DNA of 64,000 bases from contig JAEZGX010000011.1 of assembly GCA_023416735.1 (NCBI GenBank), forward strand, positions 86,831 to 150,830, in the 5' to 3' direction. Origin of the DNA: Verrucomicrobiota bacterium. Its GTDB lineage: Bacteria > Verrucomicrobiota > Verrucomicrobiia > Opitutales > Opitutaceae. Every line of letters begins with the position of its first letter. Within the stretch, counting starts at the first letter, position 1. Shown one piece after another: positions 9,124-17,136 of this stretch. The notes below the pieces were generated by a model that saw only the letters and a list, made by a program, of their open reading frames with translations, was not told the DNA's origin and searched no databases. The position numbers and the translations under genes were made by a program.

Positions 9124-9915
9124 TCACCTCGCTTTGATCACCCGCGTGTCGCAAATGCGATCATGCAACGAGCGCTTCTGCTCGTCGAAACCGGCGATGA
9201 TATAGCCGATAAACAAAATGATTCCGCTGAGCATCTCCGCAAAATACCGGCCAATGATCCGCCCCACCGTCAACGACGCCCCGTCCGCCCGCACCAGCTT
9301 CAAGCCCAGCGCCATCTTCCCCGGCGTGGCATCGAACTTGCGCACAAAGAAAATCATATAACCCACGCCGATCCCGATGTTCACGAGCATCGACGCCGCC
9401 TGAAACAGGAGAAACGGCCCGATGTTCTGCGGATCCGCCTGCGCCGTGAAGTAGTTCATCGAGCCGAGCAGCAGAAACGCCAGCATCAGGTTCACGACCA
9501 TGCACACCACATTCACGATGATTCCATCGAGGATCTTCGCCAGAAACCGCAGCCAAAACCCGCCATAAACCATCTGCCCGGGCTGCGCGACGCCTTCGCG
9601 TATCCGCTGAAAATACACATCGCGGTGCTCCGCGCTGATCCACTTTCCGTCGAACTGGATCATCTCCCGGCGCGGATAACGCTTTCCGCTCACCGCACAC
9701 ATTTCCGTGCCGTCGTCGACGACCGGCGTCGCCGCCGCCACATCGATCGGGCCAACCGTCTCGCCCGCGAGCGTGCCATACGCCTGCCAGTTCGCCATTC
9801 CTTGTCGCCACACGAGCGTATCGGGTTTGATCACTCCGTTGCGCACCAGCGTTTCGAATTCTGCCGGAGCCACCGGGCCCACGCGCTGTCCACCGACCGC
9901 GTAATACCATTCCAT
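9124..9915 (-). CDS. GYF_2 and RDD domain membrane protein
   Basis: 263 residues. The N-terminus (MEWYYAVGGQRVGPVAPAEF ... VWRQGMANWQAY) is a GYF_2 domain, a small peptide-binding-like fold common in RDD and DUF4339 proteins. The remainder is an RDD domain: FWLRFLAKILDGIIVNVVC, then FFVRKFDATPGKMALGLKLV and RSLHDRICDTRVI at the end, with four predicted helices. It is the first gene of the ten-gene minus-strand operon. The frame runs open far upstream antisense to the neighbouring oligopeptide-binding gene, but the domain begins at this ATG. Confidence 0.85.
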   Translation of the reverse strand: MEWYYAVGGQRVGPVAPAEFETLVRNGVIKPDTLVWRQGMANWQAYGTLAGETVGPIDVAAATPVVDDGTEMCAVSGKRYPRREMIQFDGKWISAEHRDVYFQRIREGVAQPGQMVYGGFWLRFLAKILDGIIVNVVCMVVNLMLAFLLLGSMNYFTAQADPQNIGPFLLFQAASMLVNIGIGVGYMIFFVRKFDATPGKMALGLKLVRADGASLTVGRIIGRYFAEMLSGIILFIGYIIAGFDEQKRSLHDRICDTRVIKAR

Positions 9916-10008
9916 AGGATTGAAGCTGGGCGTCGGTGAAATCCACCTTTCCACCGTAACGCAATGAAATATCCCGCCACGCGCCCAAACTTGCAGCCGT
10001 TCGAGGCG

Positions 10009-11649
10009 ATGCATCCTTTCTTCTCCATGCTTCCGCCGCCACCAGCCCTCCGCTGGATCGCTCCCCTCTTCGCCCTCGCGCTTTTTGCCTCCTGCTCCCC
10101 GCGCGAAACTCCCGTCGAAAAAGCCACGCGCGATCACACATTGATCCTCGGCAACGCCGCCGAGCCCGCCGACTTGGATCCGCAACTCATGACCGCTTAC
10201 ACCGACGGCAATGTCCACATGGCGCTCTTCGAGGGTCTCACCGCCCTCGACGAGCAATCCCTCCAAGCCGTCCCGTCTTCCGCCGAACGCTGGGAAACCT
10301 CCGATGACGGCCTCACCTGGACTTTCCATCTTCGCCCCGGTCTCCGCTGGTCCAACGGCGAAGCCGTCCTCGCCTCCGACTTCGTCGCTTCCTGGCGCCG
10401 CCTCGTCTCCCCCGCTCTCGCCTCCGACAATGCTTACCTGCTGTATCCAATAAAGCACGCCGCCGCCCTCACCTCGGGCGAAATCACCGATCTCTCCCAA
10501 CTCGGCGTCGCCGCCCCCGACGACCGCACCGTCGTCGTCACGCTCGAACGTCCCACGCCGTGGTTCGCGCAACTCACCGCCGCCGTCCCCACGTTCGTCC
10601 TCAACCCACGCACGCTCGCCGCTTTCGACGCCACCCACCACCGCGGCACCGCCTGGACCCGCCCGAGCAATCTCGTCGGCAGCGGCCCGTTCGCCCTCGA
10701 AGGCTGGCGCCCGCAAGCGCACGTCACCGTTCGCAAAAATCCCCACCACTGGCAGGCGTCCTCCATCGCGCTCGAATCGATCGTCTTTCTTCCCACCGAC
10801 AATCCCGACGTCGACGAGCGCAACTTTCGCGCCGGCCAAGTCCACGCCACCCAAAATCTTCCCATCGCCAAAATCGCCGACTGGCGCCAGCGCGCCCCCG
10901 CCCAGCTCCGCATCGATCCACTTACCCAGTCCAACTTCCTCCGCTTCAACACCGCCCGTCCGCCCCTCGACGATCCTCGCATCCGCCGCGCGCTTTCGCT
11001 CGCGATCGATCGCGACACCTTCGCGCGCACCATTCTTCAATCCACCCGCGCTCCCGCGTTCGCCCTCACCCCGCCACATCTCGCCGGCTACACCGCGCGC
11101 GCCCGCATCGCCACCGATCTCGCCGCCGCTCGCCAACTCCTGGCCGACGCCGGTCACCCCGACGGACGCGACCTCCCTGTCTTCGAACTTCAATGTCGCA
11201 ACGACGAGATCCACCCGCGCTACGCCGAAGCCCTCCAAGCCACGTGGCAACGCGAGCTCGGCATCCGCGTCACCATCGCCCCGAGCGAGCAAAAGACCTG
11301 GCTCGAGAATCAACAGTCCGGCAACTACACGATCACGTTCGGCGCCTGGCTCGCCGATTTCCCCGACGCCTCCAACTTCCTCGGTCTCTTCACCTCCACC
11401 AGCGGCTACAATTGGACCGGCTGGAAAAACGCCGACTACGACCGCCTCCTCGCCGAAGCCTCGCCGCTCGCCGACACCGCCCGCCGCCACGAGCTCTACC
11501 AGCAAGCCGAATCCCTCCTCCTCGAATCCGCCCCCATCGCGCCGCTCTACTTCGGCGCCTCGACTTATCTTCTCCACCCCGCCGTAAAAGGCTGGCCGCC
11601 CGCCTCCCTCGGCTGGCGCCGCTACCAACTCGTCCATCTGGGCAACTAA
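10009..11649 (+). CDS. Oligopeptide ABC transporter substrate-binding lipoprotein (SBP family 5)
   Basis: About 546 residues. A signal peptide with lipobox (LFALALFASC) indicates a lipid-anchored protein. The mature part is a family 5 extracellular solute-binding protein: AEPADLDPQLM near the start, WSNGEAVLASDFVASWRRL, and the conserved RRALSLAIDRDTF. Its likely role is capture of oligopeptides for an Opp-type importer. No permease or ATPase genes are adjacent, so it is an orphan binding protein here. Start is uncertain: ATG at 10009 gives a plausible signal peptide; 9964 and 10027 are alternatives. The two genes that follow share the strand. Confidence 0.88.
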   Translation: MHPFFSMLPPPPALRWIAPLFALALFASCSPRETPVEKATRDHTLILGNAAEPADLDPQLMTAYTDGNVHMALFEGLTALDEQSLQAVPSSAERWETSDDGLTWTFHLRPGLRWSNGEAVLASDFVASWRRLVSPALASDNAYLLYPIKHAAALTSGEITDLSQLGVAAPDDRTVVVTLERPTPWFAQLTAAVPTFVLNPRTLAAFDATHHRGTAWTRPSNLVGSGPFALEGWRPQAHVTVRKNPHHWQASSIALESIVFLPTDNPDVDERNFRAGQVHATQNLPIAKIADWRQRAPAQLRIDPLTQSNFLRFNTARPPLDDPRIRRALSLAIDRDTFARTILQSTRAPAFALTPPHLAGYTARARIATDLAAARQLLADAGHPDGRDLPVFELQCRNDEIHPRYAEALQATWQRELGIRVTIAPSEQKTWLENQQSGNYTITFGAWLADFPDASNFLGLFTSTSGYNWTGWKNADYDRLLAEASPLADTARRHELYQQAESLLLESAPIAPLYFGASTYLLHPAVKGWPPASLGWRRYQLVHLGN

Positions 11650-11660
11650 TCCCCGATCGG

Positions 11661-11688
11661 AATTCGAAAATCCAAAATCGAAATTCCC
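11661..11688. repeat. Short dispersed-type repeat, AAATCCAAAATCG
   Basis: The sequence AATTCGAAAATCCAAAATCG between two genes is A-rich in an otherwise GC-rich region. It resembles the AAATCCAAAATC-type short repeats scattered in some bacterial genomes. It is non-coding here. Confidence 0.4.
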
Positions 11689-11731
11689 TCAACCCTTGCT
11701 CCTCCTCCGCCCCTCTCGCAACGTCCCCCTC

Positions 11732-12208
11732 ATGCGTTTTCGCCCGCTAGCCGCTTTCGTGTGTTTCGTGTGTTTCGTGGCTTCTCACACGCGCGCCGAG
11801 GTCTCCTTCGTCCGCGTCTGGCCCAACTGGGTCGACGCGGAAGCGTTCGAAACCATCTCCGAATATTTCACCGGCCGCGAACACACCGGACGCCGTCTCA
11901 TCCATCGCTCGCAACCCGACGCCCGTGCCGGCTTCTACTTCCTCGCTCGCGTCGCCAACACCGGCTCCGAAATCACCAACGCCAAATTCACGCTCCGCGT
12001 GATCATGCCCGGAAATCCCGAGCCGAAAACCTTCTCCTTCCCTCTTTCGCTCCCACCCCGTTCCACCGTTGTCCAACTCGGCCTCACCGGCGGCGATTGG
12101 CCCGATCGCGACGTTCATCCCGTGGCCTGGAAACTCGATCTCCTTTCCGCCACCGACGAACTGCTCGCCACCGAACAAAGCTTCCTTTGGTCCAAACCCG
12201 CCAAGTGA
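11732..12208 (+). CDS. Secreted protein of unknown function
   Basis: 158 residues after a start at the ATG 11732; an upstream TTG at 11696 is a weaker choice. An N-terminal signal peptide (MRFRPLAAFVCFVCFVASH, cleavage about TRA-E) is followed by an Ig-like beta-rich domain with FYFLARVANTGSEITNAKFTLRV. No catalytic motif. The hydrophobic core of the signal peptide is encoded by a 9-base tandem repeat (see the repeat at 11755). The stop overlaps the GTG of the glycosylase gene, so the two are coupled, although no functional link is evident. Confidence 0.65.
   Translation: MRFRPLAAFVCFVCFVASHTRAEVSFVRVWPNWVDAEAFETISEYFTGREHTGRRLIHRSQPDARAGFYFLARVANTGSEITNAKFTLRVIMPGNPEPKTFSFPLSLPPRSTVVQLGLTGGDWPDRDVHPVAWKLDLLSATDELLATEQSFLWSKPAK
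11755..11780. repeat. 9-base tandem repeat inside a signal-peptide coding region
   Basis: Two full copies of TTTCGTGTG and a third ending TTTCGTGG lie in frame, encoding FVC-FVC-FVA in the signal-peptide core of the secreted unknown. The nucleotide string closely resembles the TTTCGTGTGTTTCGTG class of short dispersed intergenic repeats seen in various bacteria. Confidence 0.6.
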
Positions 12209-13140
12209 TCCCGCCGCCCGAGTGGTCGCCGTGGCAATCGCTCCCTGACGCCGGTCCGCTCACTGCTCCCGTCCTCGCCGAAATCCTCGACGGCGGCCAA
12301 TCCTTCCGCTGGCACCGCCAGCCCGACGACACCTGGCTCGGCCTCTTCTCCGACCACATCGTCCGCCTCACGCTCGATCCGTCCGGCACGCTCCTCTGGT
12401 CCGCACCCGCGCCTCTCGCGCCCCACACCGCGCCTGCGCTCGCCCGCTACTTCGACGTTTCCCGCGAGCCACGCGCCCTTGCCGACTCGCTCCCCTGGCG
12501 CAGCGACCCGCACCTCGCCGCGTGCATCGCTGCCTTCCCCCGCCTTCGCATCCTCCGCCAGCCTTTCGGCGAAACCCTCCTCGGCTTCCTCTGCAGTGCC
12601 ACGAAGCAAATCCCGCAGATCAAGCAAATGCTCGCCCTGCTCGCCGCCCGCCACGGCACCGCACTTCTCCAACCCAAAACCCAAAACTCAGAACTCCAAA
12701 CCTTCTCAGCGCTCCCGACCTGGCCCCAACTCGCGCGCATCCCCGAACGCGATCTCCGCGCCTGCCTGCTCGGTTTCCGCGCCCGTTACATTTCCGAAAC
12801 CGCCCAATTCCTCGCTGCGCATCCCGGCTGGCTCGACGAAACCGAATCGCTCCCCTACGCCGCCGCCAAAGACCGTCTCTGCTCTCTCCCCGGCGTCGGT
12901 GAAAAGGTCGCCGACTGCGTCCTCCTGTTTGGCGCCGGAAGACTCGAAGCGTTCCCCGTCGACACGTGGATCATCAAATCCATGGCGCAACGCTACGGTC
13001 TCGCTCGCTGGAAACCCGCCCAGATCGCTCACTTCGGCCGCGTTCACTTCGGCCCGCTCGCCGGCCTCGCTCAACAATACCTCTTCGCCTACGAACGCCA
13101 CGCCGCCCGTCAGCGCCGTCTCGATGTATCCGCTAAATGA
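12205..13140 (+). CDS. ogg: 8-oxoguanine DNA glycosylase, OGG1 type
   Basis: 311 residues. Base-excision repair enzyme that removes 8-oxoguanine and nicks the abasic site. The N-terminal GQSFRW (about 31-36) matches the OGG1 N-domain. The helix-hairpin-helix is SLPGVGEKVADCVLLFG with the catalytic lysine at about 234, and the essential aspartate is in AFPVDTW (about 253). FLCSATKQIPQIKQM corresponds to the damage-recognition segment. GTG start at 12205 overlaps the upstream stop. OGG1 proper is mainly eukaryotic, with scattered bacterial homologues. A Gln/Lys/Thr-rich insert at about 156-167 is encoded by a repeat-like sequence. Confidence 0.9.
   Translation: MIPPPEWSPWQSLPDAGPLTAPVLAEILDGGQSFRWHRQPDDTWLGLFSDHIVRLTLDPSGTLLWSAPAPLAPHTAPALARYFDVSREPRALADSLPWRSDPHLAACIAAFPRLRILRQPFGETLLGFLCSATKQIPQIKQMLALLAARHGTALLQPKTQNSELQTFSALPTWPQLARIPERDLRACLLGFRARYISETAQFLAAHPGWLDETESLPYAAAKDRLCSLPGVGEKVADCVLLFGAGRLEAFPVDTWIIKSMAQRYGLARWKPAQIAHFGRVHFGPLAGLAQQYLFAYERHAARQRRLDVSAK
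12671..12702. repeat. AACCCAAAACCCAAAACTC repeat within the glycosylase gene
   Basis: An A/C-rich run, AACCCAAAACCCAAAACTC then AGAACTCCAAACC, lies inside the ogg reading frame and is translated as QPKTQNSELQT. It is compositionally foreign to the surrounding gene and resembles an intergenic short-repeat class (AAACTCAAAACTCAGAACTC). It falls between helices of the glycosylase domain rather than in the catalytic motif. Confidence 0.5.
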
Positions 13141-13173
13141 CGACGCCGCAGCGCCCCTCCCGCCCGCGCCACG

Positions 13174-13554
13174 TCATTTGCCCTTCTGAATCAGCTCCAC
13201 TTCGTAGCCCTCCGGCGCATCGATAAACGCGATCACCGACCCGCTGCCCGTCTGCGTCGGTCCATCGCTCAGCGCATAGCCTTTCGCCTTCAACTCGCTG
13301 GCGAACTTCTCCAGGTCCTCCACTTCGAACGCCAGGTGCATCAAATCCGGCTGCACCTTCACGCTTTCGCTATTCGGCAACTGACACAGCTCGATCTCCT
13401 CCTCGCTGTTCGGCGTCTGCAAAAACACGAGTTGCGCTCCGCGGGGCGAGGTATGCCGGCGCGTGACTTTCAGCCCCAGCGCCTCCTCGTAAAACTTCAC
13501 TGTCCGCTCGAGATCGTTCACGCGCATGCGCGTGTGGAGTAGTTTCTTGACCAT
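13174..13554 (-). CDS. gloA: Glyoxalase I (lactoylglutathione lyase)
   Basis: 126 residues, typical single-unit GloA length. It isomerises the hemithioacetal of methylglyoxal and a thiol. MVKKLLHTRMRVNDLERTVK contains the first metal-ligand histidine (residue 7). Further conserved positions are in EEEIELCQL, DLMHLAFEV and YEVELIQ, giving the H/E/H/E ligand pattern. FYEEALGLKVTRR is the family signature. Start chosen at the ATG at 13554 because it begins exactly at the fold. It converges on the ogg gene and stands alone. An ordinary detoxification gene. Confidence 0.88.
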   Translation of the reverse strand: MVKKLLHTRMRVNDLERTVKFYEEALGLKVTRRHTSPRGAQLVFLQTPNSEEEIELCQLPNSESVKVQPDLMHLAFEVEDLEKFASELKAKGYALSDGPTQTGSGSVIAFIDAPEGYEVELIQKGK

Positions 13555-13771
13555 GGTGCGACCTTGGGCCCCCACCCGAAAAAATCAACCGGCACTTCGT
13601 TCTTATCACCCGTCTTCACGCTCGAGCTCCCGACATTCCTGTCACCGCTGTCAGCCGCCCTCAAGGTGCACCCCGTGATGCAAACCGAGCATCTCCCCAT
13701 ACCGCACCCCGCGCAGCATGATTAGCCTGTGGATCGATCATACGCGCATCGTGCGCCTCGGAGGAACTCTT

Positions 13772-14899
13772 ATGAAGACTCACATTCCATTCTCTTCTCC
13801 TGCTCTCGCCGTCTTGTTCTTCGCCGTGCCCGCCGTCTTCGCGCAGGAGAAAGATATCTCCCCCGACCACCGCACACCCGTCCCACCCGAAAACTCGCCC
13901 TCTGCCGAGCCCACTCCCGCCGCCCGCCACGCTCAAAGCGCCCGTGTGCTGCTCGGTCAGGACCTCGAAAACGCGCAAGGCGAGGGCCTCGGTGAAGTGA
14001 AAGATCTCCTCATCGATCGCGACGACGGAAAAATCGCTTTCGCCGTCATCGAAACCGGCGGATTTTTGGGCGTCGGCGAAGAAACCCGCGCCGTTCCTTT
14101 CTCCGCTCTCCGCCGCGCGGCTGACGGTTCGCGCAATTTCGTGCTCGAGATCGAACGCGATCGCTGGTCCCAAGCTCCCGCGCTCGGCACCGATGACCCA
14201 AGCGCACTGACCGACCGCAACGTCGCTCGCGGGGTCATCGCATTTTACCGCGACGCCCTCGACCGCGACGTCCCCGGCATCGACTCCGCGTCGCGCGAGC
14301 GTCTCCTCCCCGTATCGGAAATCCTGGGACGCAGCGTCGTTCACGAAAATCAGGAGATCGGCTCCATCGACGACGTCATCGTTCATTTCGACAGCCGCCG
14401 CGTCTCCGCGTTGTTCGATCCCGAGGACGACATCGCCGGCAACAACGGCCGCTTTCTCGTCAACTTTGCGCAACTCGACCCGGCCGGCGAGCGGCTCGAA
14501 ACCTCGCTGAGCCCCGAAAAATTCGCCAACGCCCAACCCGCGGATGACCGCTGGTGGACCCTCGCCAACGGCGCGCCGTATCAGTGGATCGGTTACAGCG
14601 GTTTCGGCGGCGCCGCTCACATCACCGCCACCACCGATCTCACCACCCAGGCCGCTATTGCCGCCGGCGAGACCGATGGCCGGACTTCCGTCGAGACCAT
14701 TCGCGAACGTTTGCGCAGCGACCCGGCGCTTTCCGAACGAGCCCGGCTCGTCACCGTTGAACGCGACGGCAACCGGCTGGTTCTGGAAGGCCTCGTCGAT
14801 TCGCATGCCGCCCGCAACCAAGTCGGTCAACTCGTTAGCGAATTCGCTCGCGGTTGGGAAATCGTGAATCGCCTCGAAGTTCGAACCGCGGCTGAATAA
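13772..14899 (+). CDS. Secreted PRC-barrel and BON domain protein
   Basis: 375 residues. Signal peptide MKTHIPFSSPALAVLFFAVPAVFA-Q. The first PRC-barrel is at about 55-130 (GQDLENAQGEGLGEVKDLLI, KIAFAVIETGGFLGVG) and the second at about 165-250 (SEILGRSVVHENQEIGSIDD). A C-terminal BON domain spans about 310-370 (RLRSDPALSERARLVTVERD, LVLEGLVDSHAARNQV). BON domains bind membranes or phospholipid and appear in osmotic-shock proteins. GGAGG about ten bases upstream of ATG 13772 supports the start. A short MscS channel gene follows nine bases on, consistent with an osmotic or envelope-stress operon. Confidence 0.85.
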   Translation: MKTHIPFSSPALAVLFFAVPAVFAQEKDISPDHRTPVPPENSPSAEPTPAARHAQSARVLLGQDLENAQGEGLGEVKDLLIDRDDGKIAFAVIETGGFLGVGEETRAVPFSALRRAADGSRNFVLEIERDRWSQAPALGTDDPSALTDRNVARGVIAFYRDALDRDVPGIDSASRERLLPVSEILGRSVVHENQEIGSIDDVIVHFDSRRVSALFDPEDDIAGNNGRFLVNFAQLDPAGERLETSLSPEKFANAQPADDRWWTLANGAPYQWIGYSGFGGAAHITATTDLTTQAAIAAGETDGRTSVETIRERLRSDPALSERARLVTVERDGNRLVLEGLVDSHAARNQVGQLVSEFARGWEIVNRLEVRTAAE

Positions 14900-14908
14900 C
14901 GGTCGCTC

Positions 14909-15532
14909 ATGAACTTCGATACTCCGGACTTTTCAGCCATTCTTCCCGCTCTGCTCGCCGCCGCTCCTTCCGCGATCCTCATCATTATCGGCGCGATCGT
15001 CCTGAACGTCGTCGTCGGCCGCACGATCGCCCTGCTCGGCCGCCGCGCAAAATTCACCCACCAGGAAATCGGCCCAATCCGCCGCACGGTAAAATGGGTC
15101 ATCACGATCGTCGCCGTCGTATTTGTTCTCGGCGCCTTCGGCCTCAACGTCGGCGGCATGTGGGGCGTGCTCTCCACCGTGCTCGCGATGATCGCCATCG
15201 GCTTCGTCGCCGTCTGGAGCGTGCTCAGCAACACGTCCTGCACCGTCCTCATCCTCCTGTTTCGCCCCTTCGCCGTCGGTGACGAAATCGAATTCGTCGG
15301 CGAGCAGACCAAGGGCCGCGTCGTCGATCTCAACTTCATCTTCACCACGCTCGATGCCGGCGATGGCACCGTCATGCAGATCCCCAACAATCTCTTCTTT
15401 CAAAAAGTGATCCGCCGCCGCCACGCCTCCACGGCCGTTTCTCCCGCCGCCCACCTGCGAGCCAAGCGGCCCGAAACCGAGGAGCAGCAACCTGCCCTTG
15501 CCGCCGCGGCCACCGAACCTGTCCGTCCCTGA
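14909..15532 (+). CDS. Short MscS-type mechanosensitive channel protein
   Basis: 207 residues, shorter than E. coli MscS (286). Three predicted membrane helices; the third, pore-lining one is GMWGVLSTVLAMIAIGFVAVW, with the Gly/Ala pattern of MscS TM3. The beta domain follows (RPFAVGDEIEFVGEQTKGRV, TVMQIPNNLFFQKVI). After it the protein ends in a Pro/Ala/Glu tail, so the C-terminal alpha/beta cage domain of MscS is missing. It follows a PRC-BON gene by nine bases. Probably an osmotic-release channel; whether the truncated form gates normally is unknown. Confidence 0.82.
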   Translation: MNFDTPDFSAILPALLAAAPSAILIIIGAIVLNVVVGRTIALLGRRAKFTHQEIGPIRRTVKWVITIVAVVFVLGAFGLNVGGMWGVLSTVLAMIAIGFVAVWSVLSNTSCTVLILLFRPFAVGDEIEFVGEQTKGRVVDLNFIFTTLDAGDGTVMQIPNNLFFQKVIRRRHASTAVSPAAHLRAKRPETEEQQPALAAAATEPVRP

Positions 15533-15588
15533 TCGCGCCGGCGCACAGGCGCCGCGCGGCCTCCTGAACCCCCAACGAAAGGAAAACG

Positions 15589-16395
15589 ATGATCTACACG
15601 TTGAGAGAATTCGAAGGTTACGCGATCGCCGCCAGCGATGGCCCGATCGGCTCCGTGAAAGACATCTACTTCGACGACGACGCGTGGATCGTCCGCTACT
15701 TCGTCGTCGAAACCGGCTCCTGGCTCAACGGTCGGCGCGTTCTGCTCTCCGCTTCCAATCTCACCGCCGTCCCTACGCCCCGCTGGCTCACCATCGGCGC
15801 TTCGCGCGAACAAGTCCGGCAGTGCCCGTCCGTCGAGACCGAGTTGCCCGTTTCCCGCCAGCGCGAGCGTGAACTCTTCACCTACTACGGCTGGACACCT
15901 TACTGGGGCATAAGCCCGCTGGGCGACAGCGTCGCGCCCAGCGCACTCGTGCTTCCTCCGACCGCAGTCGACGCACCTTCAACATCATCCGCCGCTGGCG
16001 CTCGCGTTCAAACCGCCGATCGCGCGCCCACCGAAGACGGCGATCCGCACCTGCGCAGCGTGCGCGAGGTTCGCGGCTACTCCATCACCGCGAGCGACGG
16101 CTCCATCGGAAAACTCGAAGACCTGCTCGTCGACTCCGATACCTGGCACGTCCGCGCCCTCGCCGTCGACACCCGCAAATGGCTTCCGGGCGGCCGCACC
16201 GTGCTCATTCCGCCTCCCACCGTCGCCGCCGTGCGTTGGACCGAAACCGATCTCGTCGTCGATCTCACCCGCGAAGAAATCAAAAACGGCCCCGTCTTCG
16301 ATCCCGACCAAGCAATCACGGCCGACTCCACCGACCGGCTCCTCTCCCACTATTCGCGCCAAGTCCCGAAGCCTGACACTCCCGAAATCCACTGA
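15589..16395 (+). CDS. Tandem PRC-barrel domain protein
   Basis: 268 residues, no signal peptide. Two PRC-barrel modules are clearly repeated: residues about 1-90 (YAIAASDGPIGSVKDIYFDD, ETGSWLNGRRVLLS) and about 160-245 (YSITASDGSIGKLEDLLVDS, DTRKWLPGGRTVLIP). A variable linker joins them. PRC-barrels occur in photosystem H subunits and RimM and as stand-alone stress proteins. AGGAAA lies about five bases upstream of the ATG. It sits between the MscS and LapA genes and is probably part of the same stress-related group. Confidence 0.85.
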   Translation: MIYTLREFEGYAIAASDGPIGSVKDIYFDDDAWIVRYFVVETGSWLNGRRVLLSASNLTAVPTPRWLTIGASREQVRQCPSVETELPVSRQRERELFTYYGWTPYWGISPLGDSVAPSALVLPPTAVDAPSTSSAAGARVQTADRAPTEDGDPHLRSVREVRGYSITASDGSIGKLEDLLVDSDTWHVRALAVDTRKWLPGGRTVLIPPPTVAAVRWTETDLVVDLTREEIKNGPVFDPDQAITADSTDRLLSHYSRQVPKPDTPEIH

Positions 16396-16413
16396 CGAGG
16401 GGGGCCGAGTTTT

Positions 16414-16442
16414 GCGCGCGAACCCTCGCGAGTTTCGCGCGC
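16414..16442. terminator. GC-rich inverted repeat, possible terminator-like hairpin
   Basis: GCGCGCGAA (16414-16422) is the exact reverse complement of TTCGCGCGC (16434-16442), with an 11-base loop that itself contains the palindrome CTCGCGAG. It begins about 18 bases after the PRC-barrel stop. No T-run follows, so it could be a terminator, an mRNA-stabilising hairpin or a dyad site. Confidence 0.35.
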
Positions 16443-16507
16443 ATTGCCAGAAAGCTGGTCACGACGCCGTTCGCGACTAGCCTTTCGGCAACGTTCGCCC
16501 GCGCGCC

Positions 16508-16795
16508 ATGAAACTCTCCTGGATCTTCGTCATTCTGCTCCTCGTGCTGGTCGCAATCTTCAGCGTCCAGAACGCCGCCCCGATCACCGTCCACTTCTTC
16601 CAATTGCAGATCACGATGTCCGCGGCCCTCGTGATTCAACTCGCCGCGCTCCTCGGCGGCCTGGTCGGCCTCACCGTCGGCGCCATGTCCCGCCGCGCCC
16701 GCGAAAAACAACCCGCCGCTCCCGCCCCTATCCCCGTCCAAACCGTCGAACCGCTCGCCGAACCACCTCCTGGAACCACCCGCCTCCCGCCCTGA
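16508..16795 (+). CDS. LapA (lipopolysaccharide assembly protein A) domain protein
   Basis: 95 residues. Two membrane helices: MKLSWIFVILLLVLVAIFSV and LVIQLAALLGGLVGLTVGAM. The linker QNAAPITVHFFQLQITM is the LapA/DUF1049 signature. The C-terminus is Pro/Ala-rich and polar. In enterobacteria LapA is an inner-membrane partner controlling LPS synthesis through LpxC and FtsH turnover; here only the domain, not the function, can be claimed. It follows the PRC-barrel gene after a hairpin. Confidence 0.8.
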   Translation: MKLSWIFVILLLVLVAIFSVQNAAPITVHFFQLQITMSAALVIQLAALLGGLVGLTVGAMSRRAREKQPAAPAPIPVQTVEPLAEPPPGTTRLPP

Positions 16796-17136
16796 CCTCG
16801 CCGATTCGTAGTCGCACGAGGATCTAAGCTCTTCGAACCCCTTTTCAGGAGCTGTCATCAGAGATAACTCGGCGGCGAACCGCCGACACACCGGAGCATC
16901 CGCTTCTGTTGGGAACTGTTAGGAGCAAACGTCACCGATCTCATTTCCCCGATTGGCGAGCCGACCAAGCACAGGAAACCGACTTGCAAGAAATCCGCTT
17001 CCTCCAGCAAGGTGGATAAGTGCCTCCCGCCATCCTCCAGCCGGGCGAAAAGCCTCCGAGCTTCGACGCGCAATCTCGCGCCCCCAGTGTTTCTGGATCT
17101 CACCAAACCTTCTACGGGTCATTACCCACCGAAGGC
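16796..17136. other. Intergenic stretch without recognisable features
   Basis: No convincing gene or RNA. The frame of the next gene is open from a GTG at 17020 but that segment reads like non-coding sequence. G+C begins to fall here relative to the flanking genes. Confidence 0.4.

Noticed and set aside
9916..11637. Long minus-strand open frame upstream of the GYF/RDD gene, antisense to the oligopeptide-binding gene
   Set aside because: The opposite strand has a clear lipoprotein with SBP5 motifs; the open frame arises from high-GC codon bias and matches no domain. The real gene begins at 9915.
14909..15532. Frameshift explaining the short MscS protein
   Set aside because: The frame ends at a proper stop after a Pro/Ala tail and no cage-domain sequence was found in other frames downstream, so truncation appears natural.
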